32,545 nucleotides of DNA from an uncultured Bacteroides sp. (GTDB taxonomy: Bacteria; Bacteroidota; Bacteroidia; Bacteroidales; UBA932), in the NCBI GenBank assembly GCA_900543205.1, contig UQQM01000023.1, positions 1-32,545 of the forward strand. The letters run 5' to 3'. The notes beneath the pieces were generated by a model that saw only the letters and a list, made by a program, of their open reading frames with translations, was not told the origin of the DNA and searched no databases. Below, one piece after another: positions 15,063 through 22,967 of the stretch. Each line of letters starts with the position of its first letter. The first letter of the stretch is position 1. Position numbers and translations under genes: made by a program.

Positions 15063-17726
15063 TCAGAAGAGCGTGGGCTCCTCCTCCGGGACATCGTCGT
15101 CGGTGCCGTAGCCCGCGTCTTCCGGGCCGGAATAGTCCCCGTCGGGAACTTCGGTCGGCAGCTCCTCTTCGTCCTCCTCCTTTATCAGCGGCTCGATGAA
15201 GCGCACGCCCTTCGCGTCCGGCCGTGAGGTGCATTTCTTGCCCTTCGCCGCAACGCCTTTCTTGGCTATCCATTCTTCGGCGTCCACGGCTTCCGGCTGC
15301 CTGTCGTCGGTCTTCCAGCTGACCTCGAACCGTGGGTGCCTGTCATCGCTGAGCTCCAGGAGCTTCGACTTGGGGTCGTCGGAGATGAAGCTCTGCGGCG
15401 TGTTGTCGCTGACCGTGAAGGAGAAGCGCTTGACATAGAAGCTCTTGGAGGCTCCGTCCCAGTAGAGCGCCGTGAAGGTCTTGTCGGGGTCGAACTTCTC
15501 GATGCGGAGCAGTTCGCCCTGGTAGCGGTTCACGGTATCGTAGGAGGTGGTGTACCATGTTCCGTTCCGGAATACGGCGAGGACCTTGTCGTTGCCGCTG
15601 AACTTGCCGAGGTACTGTCCGTGCCCGTCGTCGTTCAGCTTCTGTATGTCGGAGTCGAACCAGATGTCCTTGCCTTCAATGGTGCTGACACCCTTGCTCC
15701 TGAGGGTGATTTTCTGGATTACGTTCTTTGTGACCAGATTGCCCCTGGCGCTTCTGCTCTTTATCGCGAGCTCGGAGAAGTCGTATTCCAGCGAGGTCTT
15801 CTTGAGCTTCGGCCTGGGCCTCAGCTGCACGCGGACGGTCTCGGCCTCTCCGTTATGGTTGGCGCTGAACCACATTATCCTTGACCCCTCCTCGCCGGTG
15901 GTGATGTCGTATTCCTTGTCGCGGGTGACGGAGGTCACGGCGAAACGTTTGGCGTAGTAGATGCTGGTCTTGCCCTCGCGGTAGATGACGTTGTATATGG
16001 TCCTGCTGTCGCCCCGGTTGAACACGTTGACATAAAGCAGGTCCTTGCCGAAGAACGCCTTGTCCTGCACCTTCGTGATGCGGTACTTGCCGTTCTTTCC
16101 GATGACTATTATCTCGGACATGTCGGAGCAGTCGCATATATATTCCCCGCCGTCGTCCTTCTTGAGCCCGATTCCCACGAAGCCCTCGGCCAGGTTGGCC
16201 TGGAGCTTGGCGTTGTTGTTGGCCACGCGGCTGACCGCTATGGTCTCGAAGCCCGTGAGTTCGGTTCTCCTGGGCCAGTCCTTGCCGTATTTCTTCTTGA
16301 GGGACCTGAACCAGTCTATGGTGTAGGCGTTGATGTGCTCGATGTTGTCGCGCACCCGGGCGATTTCCTGCTCTATGGCCAGAATCTTCTCGTCCATGGC
16401 CTTGGTGTCGAACTTGGAGATTTTGCGCACCGGCTTCTCCACGAGCTTCAGTATGTCGTCCATGACTATCTCCCTGCGGAGCAGGTCCTGATAGCTCTTC
16501 ATGTGGCTGAACACGTCGGCGAGCTGGGAGTCCCAGTCCTTCTGGTCCTGTTCCAGCACCTTGTAGATGCGGTTCTCGAAGAATATGCGCTCCAGGGAGC
16601 TGTAGTGCCATTCGCCTTCGAGCTCGTCGAGCCTGATGTTCAGCTCCCTGAGCAGCAGCTCCCGGGTGTGGAAGGTGCTGTATTCCAGGATGTCGTTGAC
16701 CGACAGGAACTCCGGCTTGTTGTCCCTGATCACGCAGGCGTTGGGCGCAAGGTTGCATTCGCAGTCCGTGAACGCGTAGAGCGCGTCTATGGTCTTGTCC
16801 GGGGAGACGTCGTTGGGCAGATGGATCATGATGTCCACCTTGTCGGTGGTCATGTCCTCTATTTTCTTTATTTTGATCTTGCCCTTCTCCTTGGCCTTCA
16901 GGATGGACTCGATTATGTCCTTGGTGTATTTGCCGTAGGGGATTTCGGTGATGGCTATCGTGTTCTTGTCGATTTTCTCGATACGGGCGCGCACCTTCAC
17001 GCTGCCGCCCCTCTTTCCGGCCATGTACTTGCTGCAGTCGGCGAAGCCGCCGGTGGGGAAGTCGGGGTAGATTTCGTAGCTGCGGCCCTCGAGTATGGCC
17101 ACGGAGGCGTCGATGAGCTCGTTGAAGTTGTGGGGGAGTATTTTGGATGCGAGTCCGACGCCGATGCCCTCCGTGCCCTGGGCGAGCAGCAGCGGGAAGC
17201 GCACCGGCAGCTCTACGGGTTCGCGGTTCCTTCCGTCGTAGGAGGTCATCCATTCCGTGACCTTCGGATCGAAGACCACTTCCTTGGCGAACCTGGACAG
17301 ACGCGCCTCGATGTATCGTCCTGCGGCGTTGGAGTCGCCGGTGAGGATGTTTCCCCAGTTTCCCTGGCAGTCGATGGCGAAGCCCTTCTGGCCCAGCTGG
17401 ACCAGGGCCCCGAGTATCGACGCGTCGCCGTGGGGATGGAACTGCATGGCCTGTCCGACTATGTTCGCGACCTTGGTGTATTTGCCGTCGTCCATGTTGA
17501 ACATGGCGTGGAGAACCCTGCGCTGCACTGGCTTGAGGCCGTCCACGATGTCGGGCACGGCACGGTGCAGGATTACGTATGACGCGTAATCCAGATACCA
17601 GTCCTTGAACATCCCGGACAGCCTGAACTCGTGCGCATCGGAGTCCAGCAGTTTCTCGAACCTGCCTGATTCCTCGCCGTCGCCGTTCACGGGCACGTCT
17701 TCCAATATCTCGTCTTCTTCAACCAT
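15063..17726 (-). CDS. parC: DNA topoisomerase IV subunit A (GyrA/ParC family)
   Basis: The subunit cuts and rejoins double-stranded DNA; with ParE it decatenates replicated chromosomes. The 887-residue protein has an acidic N-terminal leader (residues 1-35) and then the breakage-reunion domain. DGLKPVQRRVLHAMF is at 62-76, FHPHGDASI at 96-104 in the quinolone-resistance region, and AAGRYIEARL carries the active-site Tyr 138. Residues about 430-480 form the coiled coil. The C-terminal half is a beta-rich DNA-wrapping region, and the last 60 residues are acidic and low in complexity (PEEEPTLF end). I call it ParC, not GyrA, because the C-terminal half lacks a clear GyrA box; this assignment is less sure than the family. 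The start is at 17726, 6 nt after era. Confidence 0.92.
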   Translation of the reverse strand: MVEEDEILEDVPVNGDGEESGRFEKLLDSDAHEFRLSGMFKDWYLDYASYVILHRAVPDIVDGLKPVQRRVLHAMFNMDDGKYTKVANIVGQAMQFHPHGDASILGALVQLGQKGFAIDCQGNWGNILTGDSNAAGRYIEARLSRFAKEVVFDPKVTEWMTSYDGRNREPVELPVRFPLLLAQGTEGIGVGLASKILPHNFNELIDASVAILEGRSYEIYPDFPTGGFADCSKYMAGKRGGSVKVRARIEKIDKNTIAITEIPYGKYTKDIIESILKAKEKGKIKIKKIEDMTTDKVDIMIHLPNDVSPDKTIDALYAFTDCECNLAPNACVIRDNKPEFLSVNDILEYSTFHTRELLLRELNIRLDELEGEWHYSSLERIFFENRIYKVLEQDQKDWDSQLADVFSHMKSYQDLLRREIVMDDILKLVEKPVRKISKFDTKAMDEKILAIEQEIARVRDNIEHINAYTIDWFRSLKKKYGKDWPRRTELTGFETIAVSRVANNNAKLQANLAEGFVGIGLKKDDGGEYICDCSDMSEIIVIGKNGKYRITKVQDKAFFGKDLLYVNVFNRGDSRTIYNVIYREGKTSIYYAKRFAVTSVTRDKEYDITTGEEGSRIMWFSANHNGEAETVRVQLRPRPKLKKTSLEYDFSELAIKSRSARGNLVTKNVIQKITLRSKGVSTIEGKDIWFDSDIQKLNDDGHGQYLGKFSGNDKVLAVFRNGTWYTTSYDTVNRYQGELLRIEKFDPDKTFTALYWDGASKSFYVKRFSFTVSDNTPQSFISDDPKSKLLELSDDRHPRFEVSWKTDDRQPEAVDAEEWIAKKGVAAKGKKCTSRPDAKGVRFIEPLIKEEDEEELPTEVPDGDYSGPEDAGYGTDDDVPEEEPTLF

Positions 17727-17732
17727 GCTTCC

Positions 17733-18614
17733 TTAGTTTTCGTATCCGAATTTCCTGAGTTCCTTCCTGTTCTCCCTCCAGTCGGGGTCGGTCTTCACGT
17801 AGATGTTGAGGTAGACCTTCTTCTGGAAGAAGTCCTCCATGTCCAGCCTCGCCTGCGTGCCCACCTTCTTGAGCGCGGAGCCTCCGCGGCCTATGATTAT
17901 GCCCTTCTGCGACTCGCGCATCACATAGATCACGGCGCTGATTTCGTACCTTTCGGCACCTTCCTTGAAGCTCTCGATTCCGACTTCGCAGCTGTAGGGA
18001 ATCTCCTCCTTGTAGTTGAGCAGTATCTTCTCCCTGATTATCTCGGAGGCGAAGAACCTGAGGTTCTTGTCGGTGAAGGTGTCCTTGTCGTACCAGGGCG
18101 GGCATTCCGGCAGCTTCGAGACTATGGCGTCCAGTATGCTCTCGAGATTGAACTTCTCCTGTGCCGACGCCGGAATCACGGTGGCTCCGGGCAGCTTGTC
18201 CTGCCACCAGCGCATGCGCTCCATCACGGCCTCCTGGTTGCTGAGGTCAATCTTGTTGACCACCACTATGACCGGGCACTGGATGCGGGTGAGCCTGTCG
18301 ATGTATTCGGCGTTCTTGTCGGCCGTCTCCACCGTGTCGGTGACATAGAGTATCACGTCGGCGTCGCCCAGGGCTTCGTCGACGAAGTTCATCATGTTCT
18401 GCTGCAGGCGGTAGTTCGGCTTCAGTATGCCTGGGGTGTCGGAGTAGACTATCTGCCAGTCCTCTCCGTTCACTATGCCCATTATCCTATGCCGGGTCGT
18501 CTGCGCCTTGGCCGTCACTATGGAGAGCTTTTCCCCCACGAGGGCGTTCATCAGCGTGGACTTCCCGACATTGGGATTGCCGATTATGTTTACGAATCCT
18601 GAACGGTGAGCCAT
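17733..18614 (-). CDS. era: GTPase Era
   Basis: Era binds the 3' end of 16S rRNA and helps mature the 30S subunit. The 293-residue protein has G1 GNPNVGKST (12-20), G2 TTRH, G3 DTPG (about 58-61) and G4 NKID, followed by a C-terminal KH domain with the GIIIGRGGSALKKVG loop. The start codon is ATG 18614-18612, whose A is also the last base of the TAA stop of the upstream pseudouridine synthase. This points to translational coupling. An upstream in-frame extension would run into that gene and is rejected. Confidence 0.97.
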   Translation of the reverse strand: MAHRSGFVNIIGNPNVGKSTLMNALVGEKLSIVTAKAQTTRHRIMGIVNGEDWQIVYSDTPGILKPNYRLQQNMMNFVDEALGDADVILYVTDTVETADKNAEYIDRLTRIQCPVIVVVNKIDLSNQEAVMERMRWWQDKLPGATVIPASAQEKFNLESILDAIVSKLPECPPWYDKDTFTDKNLRFFASEIIREKILLNYKEEIPYSCEVGIESFKEGAERYEISAVIYVMRESQKGIIIGRGGSALKKVGTQARLDMEDFFQKKVYLNIYVKTDPDWRENRKELRKFGYEN

Positions 18615-20008
18615 TATACGTACGCCCCCATCTTCAGGATATTGACTTCGCTGTCGGTCAGGTAGCGCCACTCGCCCTTCTTGAGCCCTCTCTTGGTGAG
18701 CCCGGCGAAGTATACGCGGTCGAGGGCCTTGACGTTGTAGCCCTGGCTCTCGAAGAGCCTGCGCACTATCCTGTTCTTTCCGGAGTGGATTTCTATGCCG
18801 AGCTTGCGCTTGTCGTTCTCGTCGATGTATTCGAGCTCGTCGGCCTTCTCGTCGCCGTCGCTGAGGGTGACTCCTGAAAGTATCTTCTGCCTGTCCTCCT
18901 CGGTCAGCTCCTTGTCGAGGGCCACCTGGTAGATTTTCTTCTTGTCGTATGAGGGGTGGGTGAGCCTTTCGGCTATCTCGCCGTCATTTGTGAGCAGCAG
19001 CACTCCGGTGGTGTTCTTGTCGAGCCTTCCGACGGGGTAGACCCTTGCGGGGCACTTCGATACGAGGTCCACGACGGTCTTGTCGGCATGGGGGTCGCTT
19101 GCTGTGGTGACGAAGCCCTTGGGCTTGTTCATTATGATGTAGACCTTCTCTTCGCCCTTGAGTCTCTCTCCGTTGAAGCGCACGTCGTCTTCATGGATGT
19201 TGACCTTGGTGCCGAGCTCGGTGACGACCTGTCCGTTGACGGTCACGACTCCGGCCTGGATGAAGGTGTCGGCCTCGCGGCGCGAACATACTCCCGAATT
19301 GGCGATGAACTTGTTGAGGCGCACCACGTCCTTTACGGGGGCTTCGTACTGCTCGGTGGATTCGCTGCCGTTCACAATGGGCCGGCGCTCTATCATGCGG
19401 TTGATTCCCTCGAATGAATCCTTGGTGAACATCCTGGAGCCCTGCTTGGGAGCGGGTTTCTTCCTGGGCCCTGCTGACCTTCCCGGAGCGGGCCTCTGGT
19501 CCCTTCTGGGGCCGCGTCCGAAACCTCCGCGATTCTCTCCGTAGCCGCCACGGTTCTCACCGTAGCTCCTGCGTTCGCCATACTGGCGGGGCCTGCGCTC
19601 TCCGTATCCGCCTTCGCGGCCTTCCCTGCGGTCGCCGTAGCCGCCACGGTTCTCGCCGTAGCTCCTGCGTTCGCCGTACTGGCGCGGTCTGCGCTCCTCG
19701 CGGTTGTCTCCGTATCCGCCTTCGTGTCCGCGGTAGCCTCCTCCACGGTCGGAAGAATAGCCTCCGCGACCTTCCCTGCGGTCGCCGTAGCCGCCACGGT
19801 TCTGTCCGTAGCCTCCTCCACGGCGCTCGCCACGGCTGTCGCCATAGCCACGGTTCTCACCGTAGCCTCTGCGCTCGCTGTACTGGCGCGGCTTGTGTTC
19901 AGAGCCGAATCCTCCTCCCGAGTATTCGACTTTCTCAAAATTCGGCTGCCTCTGAGCCGCAGTTTTTCTTGGTCTAAGTTTACGACCTTCTTTTGTAAAC
20001 TGGTCCAT
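18614..20008 (-). CDS. rluB: RsuA/RluB-family rRNA pseudouridine synthase with a long Gly/Arg/Tyr-rich N-terminus
   Basis: The enzyme converts a specific uridine of rRNA to pseudouridine. Of 464 residues, the last 240 are the enzyme. The S4 RNA-binding domain starts at VRLNKFIANSGVCSRREAD (229-247), and the catalytic loop GRLDKNTTGVLLL has its Asp at 330. KLGIEIHSGKNRIVRRLFE completes the fold. Residues about 34-170 are a low-complexity region of repeated RGGYGDRREGR, PRQYGERRSYGENRGGYG and similar units, positively charged and probably disordered. Such RG-rich leaders bind RNA in other proteins; that role here is inference. The DNA shows matching tandem repeats at about 19520-19900, so the length may vary between strains. 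It starts 1 nt after tonB and overlaps era by 1 nt. Confidence 0.93.
   Translation of the reverse strand: MDQFTKEGRKLRPRKTAAQRQPNFEKVEYSGGGFGSEHKPRQYSERRGYGENRGYGDSRGERRGGGYGQNRGGYGDRREGRGGYSSDRGGGYRGHEGGYGDNREERRPRQYGERRSYGENRGGYGDRREGREGGYGERRPRQYGERRSYGENRGGYGENRGGFGRGPRRDQRPAPGRSAGPRKKPAPKQGSRMFTKDSFEGINRMIERRPIVNGSESTEQYEAPVKDVVRLNKFIANSGVCSRREADTFIQAGVVTVNGQVVTELGTKVNIHEDDVRFNGERLKGEEKVYIIMNKPKGFVTTASDPHADKTVVDLVSKCPARVYPVGRLDKNTTGVLLLTNDGEIAERLTHPSYDKKKIYQVALDKELTEEDRQKILSGVTLSDGDEKADELEYIDENDKRKLGIEIHSGKNRIVRRLFESQGYNVKALDRVYFAGLTKRGLKKGEWRYLTDSEVNILKMGAYV
19520..19900 (-). repeat. Degenerate tandem repeats inside the pseudouridine synthase gene
   Basis: Near-identical blocks such as gtagccgccacggttctc (at about 19545, 19635 and 19790 on the plus strand) and gtagctcctgcgttcgcc recur with spacings of tens of nucleotides. 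They encode the RGGYGENR and ERRSYGE units of the N-terminal extension. All units keep the reading frame. Confidence 0.8.
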
Positions 20009-20009
20009 T

Positions 20010-20789
20010 TTACTTGAGATTAAAATAATAAGTTATTGTTCCCTCCTGCATCGCCGGAGCGTCTGCGCTCATATTGAAATGAGTATCCATGGCGGCGTTC
20101 CTTGCCGCCGCATACAGGTTCTTGTCGAGAACGTTGGTGCCTTCGCCTCCCGGTGTGGCCCTCACGACGTTCCCGTAGTTGTCCACCACTATGTCCACCA
20201 CGACTATGCCCCTTTCCTGCACGTTGTAGACCGGGCGGGGAATGTTTCCGATCACCGACCTTCCCTTCACCTGGGCGTTCGGCTTCCCGTCGGTACGTCC
20301 GCTCCTGGTGTTGCCGTCGGCCTGTCCGGCCTTGAACAGGGCGGAGCTGTCGGAGGCCGCGTGCATCGCGGTCAGCGTGGTGTCCTTCTTCGCCATTCCC
20401 GGGAATGCCGCCCTCGGGTCGAGAGCAGGCCGCTCGGGTTCGGGCGCAGGTGTGTCCACGTCGCCGAAGTCGTCCGGAGCGGTTTCCGGGGTCAGGTTCT
20501 CTCTGTCGGCGGTTTCAGGCGAGGCGCTCTGCTGCACCAGGTTCACCGCCTCGTCGGGGTCGATCTCCTCCGCCTGCGGCGCGTTTCCGTAGATCTCCTC
20601 CACCAGCGCCGCCGGGTCGTCGCTGAAGTCAATCAGCAGCGATTTCTCCTCGGGCGGCGGATAGATGTATTTCAGCCCGCTGAAGGACACGAGGACCAGG
20701 GCGCACACATGAAGCGCCACCGTCATCGCAATGCCGGTGACCACGCCCCTGCGTTCGTTCCTGTCCCTTATCCTGCCGTCGTATGCCAT
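20010..20789 (-). CDS. tonB: TonB/TolA-like energy transducer
   Basis: TonB-type proteins carry proton-motive force from an ExbB-ExbD motor in the inner membrane to outer-membrane partners. The 259-residue protein has a short basic cytoplasmic N-terminus, one membrane helix at about residues 16-37, then PPPEEKSLLIDF and a Pro/Glu/Asp-rich periplasmic spacer. The C-terminal domain, about 180-259, has IPRPVYNVQERGIVVVDIVVDNYGNV, which matches a TonB C-terminal fold. It is the third gene of exbB-exbD-tonB; its ATG shares a base with the exbD stop. It could work as the TolA-like partner of a Tol-type system in cell-envelope constriction instead of nutrient uptake; the sequence does not distinguish these. 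Confidence 0.85.
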   Translation of the reverse strand: MAYDGRIRDRNERRGVVTGIAMTVALHVCALVLVSFSGLKYIYPPPEEKSLLIDFSDDPAALVEEIYGNAPQAEEIDPDEAVNLVQQSASPETADRENLTPETAPDDFGDVDTPAPEPERPALDPRAAFPGMAKKDTTLTAMHAASDSSALFKAGQADGNTRSGRTDGKPNAQVKGRSVIGNIPRPVYNVQERGIVVVDIVVDNYGNVVRATPGGEGTNVLDKNLYAAARNAAMDTHFNMSADAPAMQEGTITYYFNLK

Positions 20790-21199
20790 TATTCGGGCTG
20801 TGTTGCGAGAATTACCTTATAATGGTTCCGCTTCGCTATGTTCATGACCTGCACCACCTGCCCTATGGGCACGCTCTCGTCGGCGTAGATCGAGAAGGTG
20901 GGATCCTCCTCCGTCTGGAGCAGCCATATCAGGTCGTCCTCGACCTCGCTGAACGGCACCGGACTCTCGTCGCCGTTGATATGGTAGGTGAAGCGCTCGT
21001 CTCCCCAGTCCTTGATGGACACGCTGACGGTGGCCTTCGCGCCCACCTGTCCGGTGCTCTTGGGAAGCAGCAGCTTCAGGGCGTTGGGGTTCACCAGCGT
21101 CGAGGTCACCAGGAAGAAGATGAGCAGCAGGAAGACGATGTCCGTCATCGAGGACATGGACATGTTCGGGTCCGGCTTCGTTATTCTCTTGAGAGCCAT
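20789..21199 (-). CDS. exbD: Biopolymer transporter ExbD/TolR
   Basis: ExbD is a single-helix subunit of the proton channel that powers TonB. The 136-residue protein has the usual layout: a basic N-terminus (MALKRITKPDPNMSMSSM), the membrane helix TDIVFLLLIFFLVTSTLV with the protonatable Asp at residue 20, and a periplasmic domain. The start at 21199 is 1 nt after the exbB stop, and the stop overlaps the tonB start by 1 nt. Confidence 0.95.
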   Translation of the reverse strand: MALKRITKPDPNMSMSSMTDIVFLLLIFFLVTSTLVNPNALKLLLPKSTGQVGAKATVSVSIKDWGDERFTYHINGDESPVPFSEVEDDLIWLLQTEEDPTFSIYADESVPIGQVVQVMNIAKRNHYKVILATQPE

Positions 21200-21200
21200 C

Positions 21201-21929
21201 CTATTCCTCCGTTTTAGCTGTTTCGGCGGCAGGCGCCTCTTCCGTCACGGGGGCGGCGGGCTCGCCGAGAACCTCCATGAACTTGATTATCGCGCTCTCC
21301 ATGCTGTAGACGAGCGAGGATATCCTGGCGGTCAGGTAGTTGTATCCGAAGTATGCGAGTATGCCCACGATGAGTCCGCCCACAGTGGTGATCATCGCTG
21401 TGTAGATGCCTCCGGAGAGCAGGGTGATGTCTATGTTGTTGCCTGCGTTGGACATGTTGAAGAAGGCCTGGACCATACCGGTCACGGTTCCGAGGAATCC
21501 GATCATCGGGGCGCCGCCGGCTATGGTAGCGAGGTAGGGAAGGCCCTTCTCAAGCCTTGCCACCTCCACGTTGCCCACGTTCTCCACTATGGTCTGGATG
21601 TCGGCGAGGGGCTTGCCTATGCGCGAGAGTCCGGCCTCGACCATGCGGGCCACGGGGGCGTCGTATTTCGAGCAGAGGGTCTTTGCGGACTTGATCTTAC
21701 CTTCGTGGATATAGTCGCGTATGTCCATCATGAAGTCCTTGTCTATCTTTCCCGCCTGGCGTATGCTCCACCATTTCTTGCCGAAGATGTAGATTGCAAG
21801 TATGGAGAGAATCAGGAGGACTATCATGAGCCAGCCGCCCTTGGCAGCCATTTCTATGAGAGAATATGACATCTCCTGCTGCACGGGGACGGCCTCCGCG
21901 ATCTCGGTCTGAAGCAAAGTGAATAACAT
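21201..21929 (-). CDS. exbB: MotA/TolQ/ExbB proton channel protein
   Basis: ExbB forms the membrane channel that works with ExbD. The 242-residue protein has an N-terminal region with a first helix at about residues 33-50 (WLMIVLLILSILAIYIF) and a cytoplasmic stretch. Two further helices follow: IAGGAPMIGFLGTVTGMVQAF, which carries the family's GLLGTV-like signature, and TAMITTVGGLIVGILAYFGYN. The C-terminus is Ala/Pro/Glu-rich. It is the first gene after a clear promoter and starts the long minus-strand run that continues through tonB, rluB, era, parC, lysS and the trmH-family gene. Confidence 0.94.
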   Translation of the reverse strand: MLFTLLQTEIAEAVPVQQEMSYSLIEMAAKGGWLMIVLLILSILAIYIFGKKWWSIRQAGKIDKDFMMDIRDYIHEGKIKSAKTLCSKYDAPVARMVEAGLSRIGKPLADIQTIVENVGNVEVARLEKGLPYLATIAGGAPMIGFLGTVTGMVQAFFNMSNAGNNIDITLLSGGIYTAMITTVGGLIVGILAYFGYNYLTARISSLVYSMESAIIKFMEVLGEPAAPVTEEAPAAETAKTEE

Positions 21930-21970
21930 AAAATGAGCAGTTGTTAAAAATACACTATAATCCTAACTTG

Positions 21971-22001
21971 CAAATATACTTCAAATTTGGCGAAATGCAA
22001 G
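21971..22001 (-). promoter_or_regulatory. Bacteroidota-type promoter of the exbB operon
   Basis: On the minus strand CTTG (22001-21998) is followed after 19 nt by a perfect TATATTTG (21978-21971). The exbB ATG is 41 nt downstream of the box. It lies in the 127-nt gap between truA and exbB and probably drives the long operon. Confidence 0.7.
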
Positions 22002-22056
22002 CCGGGAGCGGCTGAATCGGCCGTGCTGACGGGCAAATGCGGCCTGTTGCCAGGCG

Positions 22057-22926
22057 TCAGTATTCCACCCTGGTGAGGAACAGCGCCTTGCCGGGAACGG
22101 ATTCCCCGGCAGCGCAGCGTGCCGGCAGTCCCGCGTCCTTTCCGGCGGCGGGCCCCTTTCCTGCAGCGGTTTCCTTTCCTGCGGCGGGCCCATGTCCGGC
22201 CGGATCCGCATCTGCCGGCGGCGGGAGTATCAGAGAGCTGAAGCTCTCCAGGCTGCGCTTGCCGCGTCCGACTTCCAGCAGCGTGCCCGTGACGGCTCGT
22301 ACCATGTTGCGCAGGAAACGGTCGGCGGCTATCTCGAACTTCCAGTAGCGCGGCTCTCCTCCTTCGGGAAAAGGCTCCCAGGCCGACACGGATGGCGCGT
22401 AGGGCTTCCATCCTGCGGAGAACACGGTGCAGATTGAGGTCCGGCTGTCGGCTCCGGTCTTCTCGAAGCAGCTGAAATCGTGCCTGCCGGGCAGCAGCGA
22501 GGCGGCCTCGTTCATCAGTCCGAAGTCCAGCGAGGGATAGGCGCACTGGTAGGAGAAGCTGTCGAGGAAGGGGTCTTTCACCCTGTGCAGAAAATAGCTA
22601 TATTCGCGTCTGCTTGCGCTGAAGCGCGCGTGGAAGTCATCGGAGGCGGGGCCGATTTCGAGGACGGCTATCTGCGGAGGAAGGATGGCATTTAATTTGT
22701 ATGCCAAATCCTTTGCGTCAGTCAGACGGTCGGCGTCAAAATGAGCCACATACCCTGTCGCATTGACTCCCGTATCGGTGCGTCCGGCGCCGGTGACGGA
22801 CGTCTTGGTGCGCAGCAGCGTGGCCAGAGCCTTTTCGAGGGCGGCCTGCACGCTCTCGTGGCGGGGCTGGATCTGCCAGCCGTGGAATCCCGCTCCGCTG
22901 TATGACAGTCTGATGAAGTATCGCAT
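22057..22926 (-). CDS. truA: tRNA pseudouridine(38-40) synthase TruA with a low-complexity insert
   Basis: TruA makes pseudouridine at positions 38-40 of tRNA anticodon arms. The 289-residue protein starts MRYFIRLSYSGAGFHGWQIQ, and the catalytic Asp is at 51 in GAGRTDTGVNA. Later motifs are FHARFSASRREYSYFL, FEIAADRFLRNMVRAVTGTLLEVG and the terminal RCAAGESVPGKALFL. Between the last two lies an Ala/Gly/Pro/Lys-rich insert of about 35 residues (roughly 238-272), with three AAGK units that TruA proteins I know do not have. It is encoded by short tandem repeats near 22135-22200. The ATG at 22926 is chosen by family; the open frame continues upstream, antisense to moxR, and is not coding there. 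A TACTTTTG box ends 8 nt before the ATG. Confidence 0.95.
   Translation of the reverse strand: MRYFIRLSYSGAGFHGWQIQPRHESVQAALEKALATLLRTKTSVTGAGRTDTGVNATGYVAHFDADRLTDAKDLAYKLNAILPPQIAVLEIGPASDDFHARFSASRREYSYFLHRVKDPFLDSFSYQCAYPSLDFGLMNEAASLLPGRHDFSCFEKTGADSRTSICTVFSAGWKPYAPSVSAWEPFPEGGEPRYWKFEIAADRFLRNMVRAVTGTLLEVGRGKRSLESFSSLILPPPADADPAGHGPAAGKETAAGKGPAAGKDAGLPARCAAGESVPGKALFLTRVEY
22135..22205 (-). repeat. Short tandem repeats encoding the TruA insert
   Basis: The plus strand reads repeated units of the form cctttcctgcggcgggcc, with variants, at about 22138-22195. They encode the AAGKxxAAGKxxAAGK stretch. The reading frame is preserved, and the rest of TruA is intact on both sides. Confidence 0.7.
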
Positions 22927-22934
22927 GATGAATG

Positions 22935-22967
22935 CAAAAGTATTAAAAATAATATGGAAAGCGTAAA
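22935..22967 (-). promoter_or_regulatory. truA: Probable truA promoter
   Basis: On the minus strand TTTA (22967-22964), one base from TTTG, is followed after 21 nt by a perfect TACTTTTG (22942-22935), 8 nt before the truA ATG. The -33 element lies inside the first codons of the divergent moxR gene. No matching boxes for moxR were found on the plus strand. Confidence 0.5.

Noticed and set aside
16335..17582. Long plus-strand open frame of 415 codons antisense to parC
   Set aside because: It is a GC-rich shadow of a strongly recognised gene; the protein has no known motif. The same applies to the frame at 13833-14993 opposite lysS.
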